A stretch of 64,000 bases of DNA. It comes from Daphnia carinata (lineage: Eukaryota; Arthropoda; Branchiopoda; Diplostraca; Daphniidae). Below, piece after piece: positions 34,016 to 47,585 of this stretch; position 1 is the first letter of the stretch; every line of letters starts with the position of its first letter. The notes under the pieces are model-generated. The model was not told the origin of the DNA. It searched no databases and saw only the letters and a list, made by a program, of their open reading frames with translations. The stretch lies in contig NC_081334.1 in the NCBI RefSeq assembly GCF_022539665.2, positions 1,178,001-1,242,000 of the forward strand, in the 5' to 3' direction. Made by a program: the position numbers and the translations under genes.

Positions 34016-37000
34016 TTACAATTCGTAAATGTCGTTGACTCTCCATGTGACACCGTCTTTTAGCTATCGTCGATTATGGAAACCAAAAAAAAAAAAGGTG
34101 AGAAGAAATTGAAAATTGAAAGACTAGAAATCAGTGGATGACTGACCTGTCGATAGAGGCGTACCACAGCGCCAATAACGATCACCTAGCGACATATCAC
34201 GACGTCCAATTGCGTATAAATTAAAAAAAGGCGAAACATTAGGTCATTAAAAGAAATGTCTTTTTAAAAAGAGGGTTTTCGTGTATGAAGATAACGAATA
34301 CCCCCCCCGGTTAGACTTACGTTGACGAAAGTCTTTGATAGGAAGACGCCTACTTCAAAGTGGCACAACTGATCAAAACCCTGCAACACATCAACATCAA
34401 AGAAAATCAGCCGAAAATAACCGGATTTACCGTACAAGATTTTCGACGAGCCGCCTTTTTTTTTTTTTTGTACTTTAACTACATTGAGAAAGAGTTCTAC
34501 GCACAACAGTGTCTTATCCCCAACGATCCTCGGTGCACACTTTCAATCATTTGTAATTAGACAAGACACATTTAACTCATCGAAGTTTTAAGCCGGCATG
34601 CAAAAGCACATGTTGGTAAAGCCACTCTAATTTTTCCTATCGATTTTTGGAAAGCAACAAATGTATGACATACCTGATTGATATGGTCACGAAGAACATT
34701 TGAATAGACTATGGCTAGCGCTTCTAAGGAAATGGAACCTATGAAGCCCAACACCCACGGAACCATCAGCGAACAATTCTCCTGCATCCGTAAACATTTC
34801 AAAACAAAAAAAAAATATCTGCATTAATTTAAGCAATGCCACACGCTCACAACAGGAGACTTCAAATGTTTCGGATTGCGCATCATCTATTTGAAAACAA
34901 ATTAACGGAAAGCAACAAGCATTTAGCTGTACGTATACGTGAGCTTCATGAAACGCCACTGTGTCTACTTGAACGAGGGCCTACGATTACGAATGATGAC
35001 AAGGACGTGTAGTACAAAGACAGAACGCTATAACTTCGACGACAAGCAACACGGTCAGCTACAGAGTAGCCAGAAAACGAACAAATGCGAGTTAGTTTAT
35101 TGGCCCTATTAAGCGTGGAGCTGTCACATGAAAGAGCCTCGCCTAGGAAGAGGCATCTTAGTAGATGACGATTTAGGGAAGCACGTCTTTCATGCGCATT
35201 ATCACGTTGACTGAAGCCCTTTATTACAGCGCAAAGCGAGACAGTGGAAAAGAAATCTAACCATTGCAGAAATGTTGGCGTAGTGCGGCCAAAACGAGCC
35301 GCTTCCAAACGAATGAGCGAATCGGAGAAAGTAACCTAATATACGAGGGCCGTGTTAACAGACTTTGGCTTATACTATTCGCAAAGGATGTTGTTGTCTA
35401 ACCTCTTTGTTATTCTTTCTCTTTTTTGCTCGTGTCAAAACAACGTAATCAACACACAAAAAAAAACGAATGGGCACATAAGTGCGCAAAAAAAAAAACC
35501 CAAACTGCTTTTTTTTTTATTGCGGATTAGTTTTTCAAAATTGATGGATATTCTGTGCGCTAGTCGCAAAAAGAAAATCCTTGTTTACTCTGAAATTGGT
35601 TTTTTCATAGTATTTTCATCAAACAAGCGGCGGGTGACACACAATCAAGCGCACGCATTCGCTAGTTTACGCTTACGCACGCGAATTATGCACGCGAAGG
35701 AGATGTCTAGACAAGTCGAAGGATTTCAAGGGATGGGCTCTTTAATGAACTGGCCCGTTTAATTGACACGGTAGCACTCGAAATTGATTCTTATAGTACA
35801 TCTATACGGTACAGTTTGACTTTTTCATTACGAACGTTGTTTTTTGCGCGTTACCATTAGTTTCGTCACCTGTACGATCCCTATCAACTTGCTAGCGTGC
35901 ATCTTCTCATTATTCGGGAGTTGACATTATTGAGATTTAGAAAAAAAAAAAAAAAAAAAGTAGAGTTTGAGTTGATACGTAGTCCTTTCACAACAGAGCC
36001 TGTGCATTGCATAAGCTCATTTCTGCGCTTCAAAAAAAGAGGAAAGGTGTTTGTATTGATTTTTAGACATCTACTAACATGCGATGCGGCAGCTGAGCCA
36101 AACGAAGTTTATAATCGAATACGCTATTTCTTTTTTTTTTGTAATTTCTTATAAATTTTGATTGGCCATTTGACGTTCGTTTTTTATGATCCAGCGCTTT
36201 ATAGTTGCAGGAAAATTGAAGTATACCTTAAACGAGTGGTAGCAGAAAACGAATGGGATTCTTTTTATGTTTCCTAATTTTTAACAGTGCAAGACCCATT
36301 GTGCTGTTTCATTTGAAAGGACGTATAGAGGCCACTGACCTGATAAATGGCGATCAACAGAGTGGTGGAAAGACATAGCGACGTTAATTCCGCCATCATG
36401 ACGGCGGCGTATGAGGCTTGTACTCCTGCAAAAAATTAGAGAGATTCCAATTAACAGAGTACACGAGCGCACAGGAAATAACGAGCAGCTATAAAATAAA
36501 TAAAAAAAGGAGGCACTATTGGAAATGGTTTTCTTCTATTTTAAGAGACCACGGCCTTCAATATAGCCAATTGTTAAAGAACGAACGTCCGTGGCGTATA
36601 TAATCAACTCTAGATTGGCGCTACATCAAGTGAGCCCACGCGATTGGATCCTTTGATTGGTTCAGTATTTATTTTCTTTTTTTTTCTATTTTGGAACCTT
36701 CTGAAAAGGTCGTCGTATGAAAGAAATGTTTTTGCTCGTCGCGAACGAAAACGGACGGCAGCCAATCTTGAACTCTGCGTAGTTCGAAAAATGCGCTCAC
36801 TGTGCCGTACGCTTTTGTACTGTTCAAATCGAACTCTGCAAAAAAGCCTTTTCCATTTTCCCATAGTCGTTGTCAAATACGCAATTTCACTTTCATCTAT
36901 TTCTTTTTTTTTTTTTTCGTACACATTTTTGTACGTACAATTAGCGGGATAACAAATCTCGCAGGACTTCATTTGGCAAACGCATATGGCGAGACCTTCG

Positions 37001-38478
37001 TCCTTCACAGCGCTTCGTCAGCATAATGCCATGCTTATTTTATGTGTAAAGCTAACGAGAGCCAAACGATGAAGTGTCCACTGGTTTTTTTTTTTTTTTT
37101 TTACGATAAGAAAGGCAAAAGAATAAAAGGCGGATGGACATAAAAATGAAGAATAATGTGCTTACCCCAGTACACGTCGGCCATATGTTTGGCTTGATAA
37201 GACGTAGCGACGGCCAAAAAACAATAGCCGAAGAAGGTGATTGAGGACGCACACTGCAAAAAAAAAAAAAAAAAGAAATAAAATGAAAATAAACAACGTT
37301 AGAATTGCACTAGATAGAAAAAATCCTAAAGGAAAATCAAACAGGAAAGTGAGCATATGCGATAAATCGATAGGCGCGCAGGGGTGTATGTACACATATA
37401 AAACTTCATAAATAGGTCCTCGCATACATACAGCATTGCGCTAATCTCCTTCTAGTTGGAGAAACTTGACGCAAAAATCCCACCCACTGTACAAAAACAT
37501 TTCAGTTGATTTTTAAAGCGTGCTTTCAATCCAATAGCATTTTTGGCCTGATACGGCGGTTATCTACCAAGAGCATTATCAATATGCCACGCCTTTTTCA
37601 ATAAGCTATACAAGACCAACGTCAAGAGATAAAGGCAGCAAGCGTATCAGTGGTTCGTCCGCATGACGGGCTGTTGTTTCCCATTTATCATACGCTCTAT
37701 TGTTGTTGCCAATTGGACGATAAAAAAACAAGGCAGCGAAGATGAAAGAAAAAAAACTTTCGAAACAGATAAACACGGAAAAAGGAAAAACGCCAAAAAA
37801 TATGGCGCTCTTCATTCATTCACCACTCTTTTTTTTTTTTTTTTTTTTTTAAACAGTGTTATGGATTTGCGTGTCTATTCCTATAAGAGATATCACCCAT
37901 AGTCGCATACATTGTTTTCTAGCCTAATAGAATATAGATTCACTTTCCCAGTCTTTATAGTATTGTTTAAAGATTTAAAAATTTCATTCAATTTGCGATG
38001 GTCGCACTCGCTATACATCGCCTCGCACCTCGTTAATTTCAATCAGTGGGAGCGTGATGAATGCCTCAGTTTCACACGGAGGCTTCACGCAGAAAGGGGT
38101 TCTTCGCAGCGAAAATGTCGACAGTGATCGATGTATCCATTGGGCTATCATCGAGTTCTACGAATAATGGGATAATAGGACTATTCCGTTTTGATGTAAT
38201 AAAAGAAAAACGGGACGTGAAAGAAAAACGACAAAGTTATAGCCGATCGGGGCTTTTTCTGGTTAGAGAAAAAAAAAAATGTTAATTGAGAAAAAAAAAA
38301 AAAAGAAGAAGAAACTTGCTATTGCGTAAACGGCGGCGACAACGGCAGCTTGGCGATCGTTGAGAACGAATGGAGTGAAATGACAATTGTGTCTGCGAAA
38401 TGATCGGTCGTCGTATGTGCCCGAACCGAAATTGCTGCCTTCGATTAGGGGCTGATTGGCTGCCGTTGACGAATCCAT
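34016..38478 (-). CDS. Four-transmembrane protein, Pasiflora/DUF4728-like
   Basis: Exons: 38478-38320, 37253-37166, 36425-36340, 34781-34674, 34380-34321, 34185-34147, 34063-34016; 588 nt, 195 aa, phases consistent throughout. Four hydrophobic segments are clear: about 46-68 (VVAAVYAI CASSITFFGYC, split by intron 1), 84-108 (AAVMMAELTSLCLSTTLL), 115-135 (MVPWVLGFIGSISLEALAI) and 156-178 (LSKTFVNVIVIGAVV), with a short polar tail ending VNDIYEL. Size and layout resemble the arthropod DUF4728 group that includes the septate-junction proteins Pasiflora 1 and 2, but I could not test this. Intron 1 uses a GC donor (GCAAGT), the only way I found to join exons 1 and 2 in frame. Introns are much longer than in neighbouring genes (over 1 kb twice). 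Confidence 0.72.
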
Positions 38479-41400
38479 TTGGCTGATTAATATACCTAGA
38501 TATATCGATCAAACGTGACTCCAATGGCTTTTTGACCTTTGAAACAATTTTTTAATCGAAAATGAAATCGAGGGGGGAAGAATGCAATCTCACAGGTCTT
38601 TCACGCGCACAAATTTCGTTTTGAAATGATCGGTGAACGTGCTGAATTGAGGAGCTCATCAGCAGCGCTTCCTCTATTAAACCAGAAGGGATTTTTTAGT
38701 TCCGGTGTTTGATAGGAAAAAAAAAGCACAACTAAGCGTTAATTGATGTCCAACTCGACTGAAATCGAAACATGTTTTCTGTGTTACATTGACCGTTTGT
38801 AGTTCGTTTAACAGGTAAACATAAACGTAGCCAATCGTGCAGGTAGACAACACGTCAGAACCCAACTAGCTGATTTGTATTTCCAGAAAACTGATCTCAA
38901 ACAGTTTCACGACGAAAGTAAGCTGTGCATAACGTTCGACACTCACGCGGACGACCCAACAAAAATGCGCACTACGCCCAATAAAATCTTTTAACGAAAA
39001 AAATAAGGAACAAAAACACCGGAGACTTTGGAGAAGTCAGGACGTGCACAACTGGATCGCTAGCTGGTACATACGTGACTGTTTGAAGAAGATAAAAAAA
39101 AAGATGCGAGTCCTCGACGTTGACCCAATGGGTTCACGATAGTGTGAAACCTCGTTGCTTCCTCTATTTGGTTTCGATCCTTCTGCGCAACCGCAGTCAG
39201 TCCTCAATCCAAATAGGGAGGGTCCATTTTTCTCTCTTTTCACGTTTGTTTACACTATGTTGCATACACCTGCTCAAGTGGAAAGTGAATGCCACATTGT
39301 TGTTGTGTATCTTCTTTCGTTAACGAGCAGCTTTTAACTTGGAGCGTAAACAATGTCAATGTTTGTTTTTTTTGGAGGAGGGGTGGGGATTAAATGCCCG
39401 TCTTCTGAATTTTTATGGAAATGAGAAATCGTTTTCTTGCTAATGACCTAGCAGGTGGTGGTGGTGGTGGTGGACGTGAAACGATGTATTGATTCTCTGC
39501 TTGTACGTAGCGGCTTTGATTTAAAGATCCCCATCAACAATGTGCTCCGCATTTTCAATAAATCATTGCGTCTTGTATTCAATGAATATCCAACGCATTT
39601 TTTTATTTCATACAAAATAAGTTTTTGAATTGGTTACAAGAAAAAAAAAAAAAAAAAGAAGAGGGAGGAGTAAATAAGAAAATCGTTGCACAATGAATAA
39701 GGATGAAGAACAGCGCGCGAGCCAATTAAGCCTACACGTCGTAGCTTGAGTGAATTATAGATTAGGTCTAACAACGTTGTGTCCCGTAACCTATTGTTGC
39801 CTTTTCCCATTTTTCTCACGATCTGTTTTCCTTTCTCTTATCCTATACGCACAAACGGTGCTATGTGTCGTTCGTGATTTCGACGTGCCGTGCTTTCACA
39901 GCCCAACCGGCAGTCGCCCATGACTTCCATCCGCAAACTGAATTTGTTTATGAAGAACGAAGCAGCTACATCAAATCGATAGATGAAAAAAAAAAAAAAA
40001 AGCTTGGGAGGAAAGAAAACTATTGATAAAGAGAAGGCGGGGGCATGCCCAGTATTCGAGTAGTACATGGCCAGTAAACTATAGGTCTATACAGCCTATA
40101 TATCCGATGAAGAAAAGAATCCCGTAAATTGGATCTGCCCTTTCCAAATAAGAAAAACAGAGGCGAACAAAAAAAAAAAAAAAAAAAAAAAAAAGAACCT
40201 ACGTAAGAGAAAAGGGAAAGGCGATAGAAAATTAATAAAAAAAAAAAAATAATAATAGTAATAACGTCGTAGCCTAGCAACTCTCAACTCCCATCCTTTT
40301 TTTTTTTTAGGGTAAGGGAATACAACTTCCTCTTTTTTTTTTCCAACGTTTCCAAAAGTCTTGTTGGTAACGTTCAATAAGTGAAATCCCATCTTTGGCG
40401 TGCATTAGAACTAATATAAGAACAGCAAACTCAAGGTATTATAGATGTTTGAAAGATCAGGATTTATTGGTAGTATTAATGAGCTTTCGTCGTATAGCCC
40501 AGATCTTATTGCTGTCTAACAGATTGGCCTTCTCCCTTCCGGCAAAAAAAAAAAATGAAAAAAAAAAAAGGAAAATGCCAAGAGCAAATCCGTGACAAAC
40601 GCCAACGCAGATAATATATGTTACAAAGCATTTTTAAGCCGATGCAAAGAAGAAAGTATATAATGTACAGCTAATGCAATACGCAGCCGCAGAACGGAAG
40701 CCTATCAAGAAAAGGATTGGGATAGAATTATAGCTAAAAAGAATAAACACGATCGGCTTTTTAAAAAAAAAAAAAAAATAGGATCTTCTATTTTAACACA
40801 GACTTAGCAGCCACGATATGAAGCTGATGAAACTAAATGTTTCGACGTTACTTTGTGGGATTAGACGAGTGTACAAAACTGTTTTGATCCGGAATTTTGA
40901 AATGAAATTTTAGCCAATGAATGCCCCGTATTTTGTTTCTTATTGTTTTTGCGCGTGGATTCATGCAACTTGCAATGTTCGCTCAATGACTTTGGAGTTC
41001 GGTGCAAACGCACGCGAACATTGTAACAACCAGCAAAGTTTTCGGCTGCTCAAATTGATTGACGCTACACAACCGACTTCAGATTGACTACTATGATTGC
41101 CTCATGATTACGTCGGATGCTTGTGTAGCCCGCTAAAAGTTGCGTGTTATTTCTTCGCTTCCGGCTAGATACATACTAAAGCGTCAGCTATGAGCCCTTG
41201 TGGGCAAACGGGGGGTTCTCCGATCGATTAAAATGCGATGACGGTCGGCCAATCGCCGTTGGTCCGTCTACTGTACTAGACTCGTGGCAACATTCTCTTT
41301 GATTTTCCCCATGCCAATTTCACGCTTCCATGATGAAATCGTGGTAAAGAGAAGAGTAACCGTGGCTCTCCATTCTATATGGTCATGACTTATGCAACGC

Positions 41401-44400
41401 ACAACTGGGTTCCAAACTACTTAAGCAACAGTTTCCTCCGGCCTATTGACACACGTATCAGACGAACTCAAGCAACTGGCAACTTGCAATCTGCCACAGT
41501 TAAAAAAAGCCTTTCAATCAATGCGTCTTTTGGTAAATCAAAAGAAACGCGATATCAAGAAGGGGGGGGGGGGGCACTGTGAACGATGTCTACAAAAAAA
41601 CAGTTGGCCGAACCCAAAGGCCTGCAATCACGACGATGAGCAAACATATAGGTTGCACCGCGCGCAAACAGTACGCAATGCAAACGATCGATGGTTGCAC
41701 AAACTTTGGCAGGCAAAGGGCGATTAGACAAAACACATCGTCTTATATGCAAGATAAAACTACACGCTCGAGTAAGTTTCATCGCTTAATGCTGCCTATA
41801 GTTGCGTGAATAAGCGAACGGGGGGGGGGGGGGTAAACAGCGTTAGTTTTAAACCTTCCGCCTTCACGTATCAAAACTATTTTGAAATGCGCCCCGTCTT
41901 GCGGGGAAACGGGTTGATTCTTATACCTCTCCACCAATCTCCGCATTTCGATGCTTGAGTTAGTTCGGGTTGAGCACAGAGTGTGTTAATGCTCCTTTAG
42001 TCTTTGTTTTTTGAAGGAGAGAGGCCCTAGTTTATTCAAACGACTTGTGGATTATCGCAAACGGTGGCAGCGGCACGTGCCCGGCTTTAAGCAAACTGAA
42101 ACGAAAAATACAAAATATTCTTCGTTTGCCTATAAACATTTGATCAAAAACTCTATGCATGCAAATTTTCATATTTATTTACGGTATCTATGCAGGCGTG
42201 TGTGCGATACCAAATTTTTAAAAAATGGTATTCCGCTTTTTCAAATTCGACTTTAGTGCGCTATATGCGCAAACTGTTTGTGCGTGAATGTTTATACAAG
42301 TAACGGTAATCGATCTTTGGCTGCTGTTGCTTTCCCCACTCCATCGCAAGTCAAACAAAGGAAGGCCTGGTTAAAATACGCGAGGCCAGCAGAGCCAATG
42401 ACGTTTACCAGCCTCGCATTAAACCATGATCGTTTAAAGGGAATTTTGAGCAGAATAAAGGATCACGCAGTATATTGGTCAAGAACGGTGGTCTCTCCTA
42501 CGATTCTATGTCGTAAAAGCCGGAAGTTCAATGTTACGCATTCAAGCATGCCACACCTGAGGGATGTGGAGTTAGCACGAACCTTTAAAAATGCACGAGA
42601 GATTTCAAGTTCGTTTGTTGGCCTAACGACAGTTGCGAAATGTGTGCAGTGAAAACACGTACACGCCTTTCGACATTGTAATCGTCAAATGTCACGCAAA
42701 CCGGTGCAGGTAGAAAAAAAAATAGCAATGAACACACCCAAAGTCATTGAGTAAATGACGTCAAACGTTCGTAGGGATCGAAATTCTAAAGGCAGGTGTT
42801 TCTACAACGTTGTGGGCGGATTTTGATGCCTTTCGAATGGGTACGTTGTTTGATTTCGTACCGCGGGAATATGTTTCGTATAGGTACAAATGTATAATCA
42901 AACGCGAAAGAACTCCACCCCCCCCCCCCCCAAAAAAAAAAAAGGCTGACTTGTAATGCAAAAAAACGTGAAAAGAAAACTTCCGATTGAACTTCCAACA
43001 ACATGTTTGATTAAAATGAGTCTTTCTTTCAAGAAAAAAAAAAAAAGATTCACCTCATCAGTTTCTACGGTACGCCTTACAAAGGATGAAGTTCCTCAAT
43101 AATTGAGATGCAAATCTAGTGCAGGTTTTCAAATGAAACGGAAATTAAAAGCAACCGAACCGATCTGTTGCCTTTGATTCAATCATAAAATAGAACGAAA
43201 AAAAAAAAGAAATCAAAAGCTATTGAAGCAACTTGATTGAAAAATAAAAATACGTCGCATTATCTACTACTCGCTCTCACATGCTGTACATAGTAGAGGG
43301 TTCAGGTTATCGAAGAGAAAGTGGTGATGAATGTTTTACCTGCATTTCTTTGGCCAGACCATTTTCATTGAAGACCGGACGAACTCGTTTGTCAGCAGTT
43401 GGCGGCACTCGTGTGGGGGTTTGCAAGTTATTTTGGTGCACACCTTTCCGGATTCTCACTCCCAGCGAACTATGTTGCACATGTCCGATTGATTGACACA
43501 GTTAATCTGATTTGAGATGGAAGAAACGCGAATGACGTTGTTTCCTGCGTTATGCACTTTCGTTGGGATCAGCCAGACCACACTCGAGAAAGCGAAAAAC
43601 ACGACTAGCTAAATTTTGTGTAGGGATGTGTGGCATTTGTCCCAATTAGGGGGTTGAGAGAGAAAGTGACGTAATGAAAGGTAGGGTGAACAAAATAGGT
43701 AAGAAAAATTGCGCTGTTGACAGATCACCGAATTTGTGACGTAATCATTTTTGAATAACTGTAAGTACAACAACATGAAATTTTATTAAGAAATAGGAAT
43801 GGTCCGTTTAAAAATTAGGTCAGCATTTCTATTCACGTTGAGGTATTTTTACTCACGCGACTTTGTGGCTTTGCGGTATAACGAAAATCGGACATCACCA
43901 CCAACAAGAACGATTCGGTTTCAGTCTGCGCGATAAAAGTTTTAAAGAAAAATTAGGTTAATTATTAAATCGTGCTTACCTGGGCGTACAACACCTGATG
44001 TAGCATTCGATCTCGTTTTCTTATGTTTGTGTGTTTCCATCCAGTTAAAAAAAAAATAACGGGGAATATCAACAGACGTCATCAAATAATTTCTCTTTGA
44101 ACTTTGCGTTTACTGAACATTTTCAAAAGTTTTAGATTCAACGGTGACGATAGACAAGATGAGAATTGCTTGGAATTTTCAAAAAAAATGAAAAGGAATA
44201 ACTATTTCTAACGCTGAAGTGGAATGGCTCAGTCATCATGGAAGGTATACGAACGGAAAAAGTGTGTCCCGCTCTCCGACTTCTTTCATTTCGATGGAAT
44301 GAAAAGATTGTGGAGCATCCCCCTCTTCACTATTTTCTTTGTCCGCTCCACCATTTCAAAGTGCTCGCTTTTCGCACTTCTTTAATCCGCTTTACATGAT

Positions 44401-47400
44401 GAGGAATCTACAGCATTTACGAACAAAGATAAATAAAGAATTTAAAATTTCAATACATGTTTCTTTTACGTCATCTATACGTACACGTTTAAGCTGATGG
44501 ATTCCAATTGCTTGCGTGGTTCAACATATCGGAGCACGTCACAACAGTCTGATGGCGAACCAAAGTAGAGCAACGTCATTTACTTTGACGTGAAAGAGAG
44601 CTGCTTTATAGAGCCTACCCTTTCTTCTCCTTTCCAGTATAATATTCTGCCTTTTGTGGTGGATGTGCTTTATCTCATCACGCTGCTCTTTAGCCCTCTT
44701 ATGGAACAATATGCCGTCTGCCTTTTCATACAGTTTTGTTGTTGCAGCACGCTGTCACGACACCTCCCGTTTTTCCTCCCCCCCCCATACACGAAACACA
44801 AATCCCTTCGTCATGTCTCTTCACAGCAAGATTATGAATTTCACTTCAATCAGCACGAGAGTGAGCTCTGCTTTTCATGTGCTATTCAGCTTATTTAGCT
44901 CTATCTTGAGTGCTGCCTGCGCCCTGCTTTTACAAGCATATCTATTTATATAGAAATTTCGACATAAGATATCGACCAGACGTCTGCATTTTTAAAGCGA
45001 TCAGCTACATCATAACGCAGACGTTGCGCTACACCAAAGCTGGGCTTTAAATAAATAAAAGCTGCGCTTTAAATAAATAAAAGCTGCGCTAACGAGAAAC
45101 TCTTACGTGGTACATCGCAAAGTTTGCCGGTGATTCGACGTTTATTAATGAATAGTCACTCATAGTTTGGCTGCCAACAGTCTATTATTTACTATGGCCT
45201 ATCGCAGGATCTCGTAGAAGACACACGACGAGCAATAAATCCATCCATTGCTCTTTAAAAATGACGTATAAACTTTACATTAACTTGCAACATAGTTTCT
45301 GTTTAGCTTAGTTTCGATCACGGTTGCATCCAGAAAGTTTATCTTTGTGATAGAAGTTGAGGCCAGAGTGCTAACGTCTATCAAAGTTTTCACGTTATAT
45401 GTTTACACGAGTTTACAATTGGGCGCATCTGGCATAGTTATTACTTCAACTACAAGCATATAAAGTGCATTCCCCCTTTTTAAAATTGAAAAAAAAACAA
45501 GGATTCGTGTAAGTTGTCAACATCCATTGGCTCGGGACCGGATATCCTGTGTCGTGATAACGGCTCCTAATTAGAAGCACGTATAACTATATAGCCGTAT
45601 AGTTCCAAGGTCTGAAAAGATTTTCAAATATAATGCCGTCGTGTTTGCATTTAAAAAATGGCACAGGGATATGTCGTCGTGCCTTCTAGATTGCTGATGA
45701 CATTGCGATCCATTCTTCCAACGCACCGTAGATAAAAAAAATGGTAGAATGATGCAACGAGCCGTTATTGCGCGAAGGGCGAGATCGATCGAATCAAGGA
45801 TGAAACACAAAGCTCACGGTATAAAGTAATGAGAAAAAAAGAAGAAGCGAGGGAATGCAAAGTAGAACGAAAACGGGTATGAAATAGCTCATCATAGCAG
45901 ACAGTTGGCATTCAATATTGCCGCGCACAATGGCTGTTTTTGAATATCCAGATGGTGCCTTTTTTCTCTTCACGGGCATTCGTATCGCCTGCACAATCCG
46001 AATGTTCTGCCATTTCCATAAATCCAACGAGATGACATCGTGTTCAGCCGCAGAGTTGTTAGAAAAACGCAGTTTGGTTTGTCATTTCTTTTTTTCAACA
46101 ACAAACTTCTCGTACGATCATCGGAGCACGACAAAAGGCATATCGATCGAGCTCTTGTTTGCTCGTTACTTTGTGTTTGGCACGTGCACGATGTTGCCCT
46201 TTTTTCCCAATGATTTTGGTAGCGGTCCCATTACGCACTGTAATGAACAAACGAACGTATCGAAAAAAAAAATGGTTTGTTTCAATCTTAATCAGTTCTC
46301 AGGAAGAACGCGTACATTGACAAGCAACAAGCGAAAGCCACCGAACTGAATGCGAAATTTAATTAGTTCTAAAAAGCCATTCATTTGCGTTGAAACATTA
46401 AAGACGACGTACTCTCTGACTGTGTAATTGAACGATCGCGCAAACCGTTAGAATAGAATCGTGAGGCCGTTACCTTTGATATTTTTCGTTTTTAAAGGGG
46501 AGCGCTATGCGAGGCGGTGAGTTTTAATTGCAAGTTTACGGACGTGTGCAATTAGTGTAACATCCGCCCATTTTTTTTTCGGACAGTCACACTCTACTAG
46601 CCTGCGTATGTTGTAATAAGAGATCAGACAGAAATAGATAGAATGCTAGCCACTTACGCCCTGCTTTGTTCCTCGGCTCACTTGACGAGCAACCATGGCA
46701 TCATCGGATGAACTAGAAAACACTTTCAGCTGTTATGTTCGCTAAAGATAAGAGTCCCAAACAGGACAAGCTGGGAATAGACGATGGGCAAAAGAGATCG
46801 CATGTTTCGAGCTACGTGACTAAACGCGAATATCTGAAGCGACTGATGCATTTTGCAAAGCATGTTAAAGGAGATGTATCCACTCATATGTTATTCTTCT
46901 TAGAAGGCAACGAGACGATAAATGTTGTAAAAATTGTGTGTGTGTACGTAAAACAAGCGATCCCGGTTTCTCTCAGCTTGCTCAGTTAATCATAAAGGCC
47001 GGCACAATGGCGGGACCTTTCTATGTATGGACCGGTTTTTTTTTTCTTTTCTTTCTCCTTTTCTAAAAAAAAAATAAAATAATTTATTCAAAAGAGAGAA
47101 CTCGAGTGGGGGATCGACTCCTCCTACCGTACGATGTTGGCGGCAGGTATATGGACGCCAACAGTTTGAAAGACGGGGTCTTTTCCCATTCTTGAAAAGT
47201 GGGATTTTTTTTTTTTTCGAGATTGGGCCAATGCCATATACTATGTCGGGGCTTATAACGCACGCTATTATACAAGTATATACCGTCCCCCTTTTGTCTA
47301 GCGTCTAAAGCGCTAGCGTTCATTTTCGCGTTTTCACTTTCCTTCAAGACGAAACGAAGAAGAAGGAAAAAGGACGAACGCTACAGAGGAGACCTTCCGT

Positions 47401-47585
47401 CAGACAGTTGCGATCGCACTGGTCTGCTCGAGTGGTTGTCATTTTCAAGAGCTCTCTGGGTTTTTCTTTTTGTATTCATATTGCGGGACAAAATTTAAAA
47501 AAAAAAGTCTTAATTGATTTGAGGCTCCTAGAAGATTCAAACAATTTCATTTGCTAAACAAGCTGTGAAATACGGTGAGCAAGAA
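38479..47585. other. About 9-kb gene-free region rich in homopolymers
   Basis: I see no exon I can support. It holds many A/T runs (for example 40170-40194), G-runs at 41820-41833 and near 41563-41574, a C-run followed by an A-run near 42918-42942, a GGT repeat at 39453-39473, and a 22-bp tandem duplication at 45039-45090. It should contain the upstream regions of two divergent genes: the four-TM gene on its left and the VWFC gene on its right. Confidence 0.45.
45039..45090. repeat. 22-bp tandem repeat, 2.4 copies
   Basis: The unit GCTGCGCTTTAAATAAATAA plus AA occurs at 45039-45060 and 45061-45082 (one base differs), followed by the first 8 bases of a third copy. It contains AATAAA-like hexamers on the plus strand, but no plus-strand gene ends here. 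Confidence 0.85.

Noticed and set aside
36644-37026. Open frames with long Phe runs on both strands
   Set aside because: The Phe/Lys runs come from poly-T/poly-A tracts in an intron of the four-TM gene.
42278-42652. 124-codon plus-strand open frame
   Set aside because: No family resemblance, no flanking splice or 3' signals, isolated in the gene-free region.
45918-46349. 143-codon plus-strand open frame
   Set aside because: Composition looks random, a homopolymer interrupts it, and no homologous family comes to mind.
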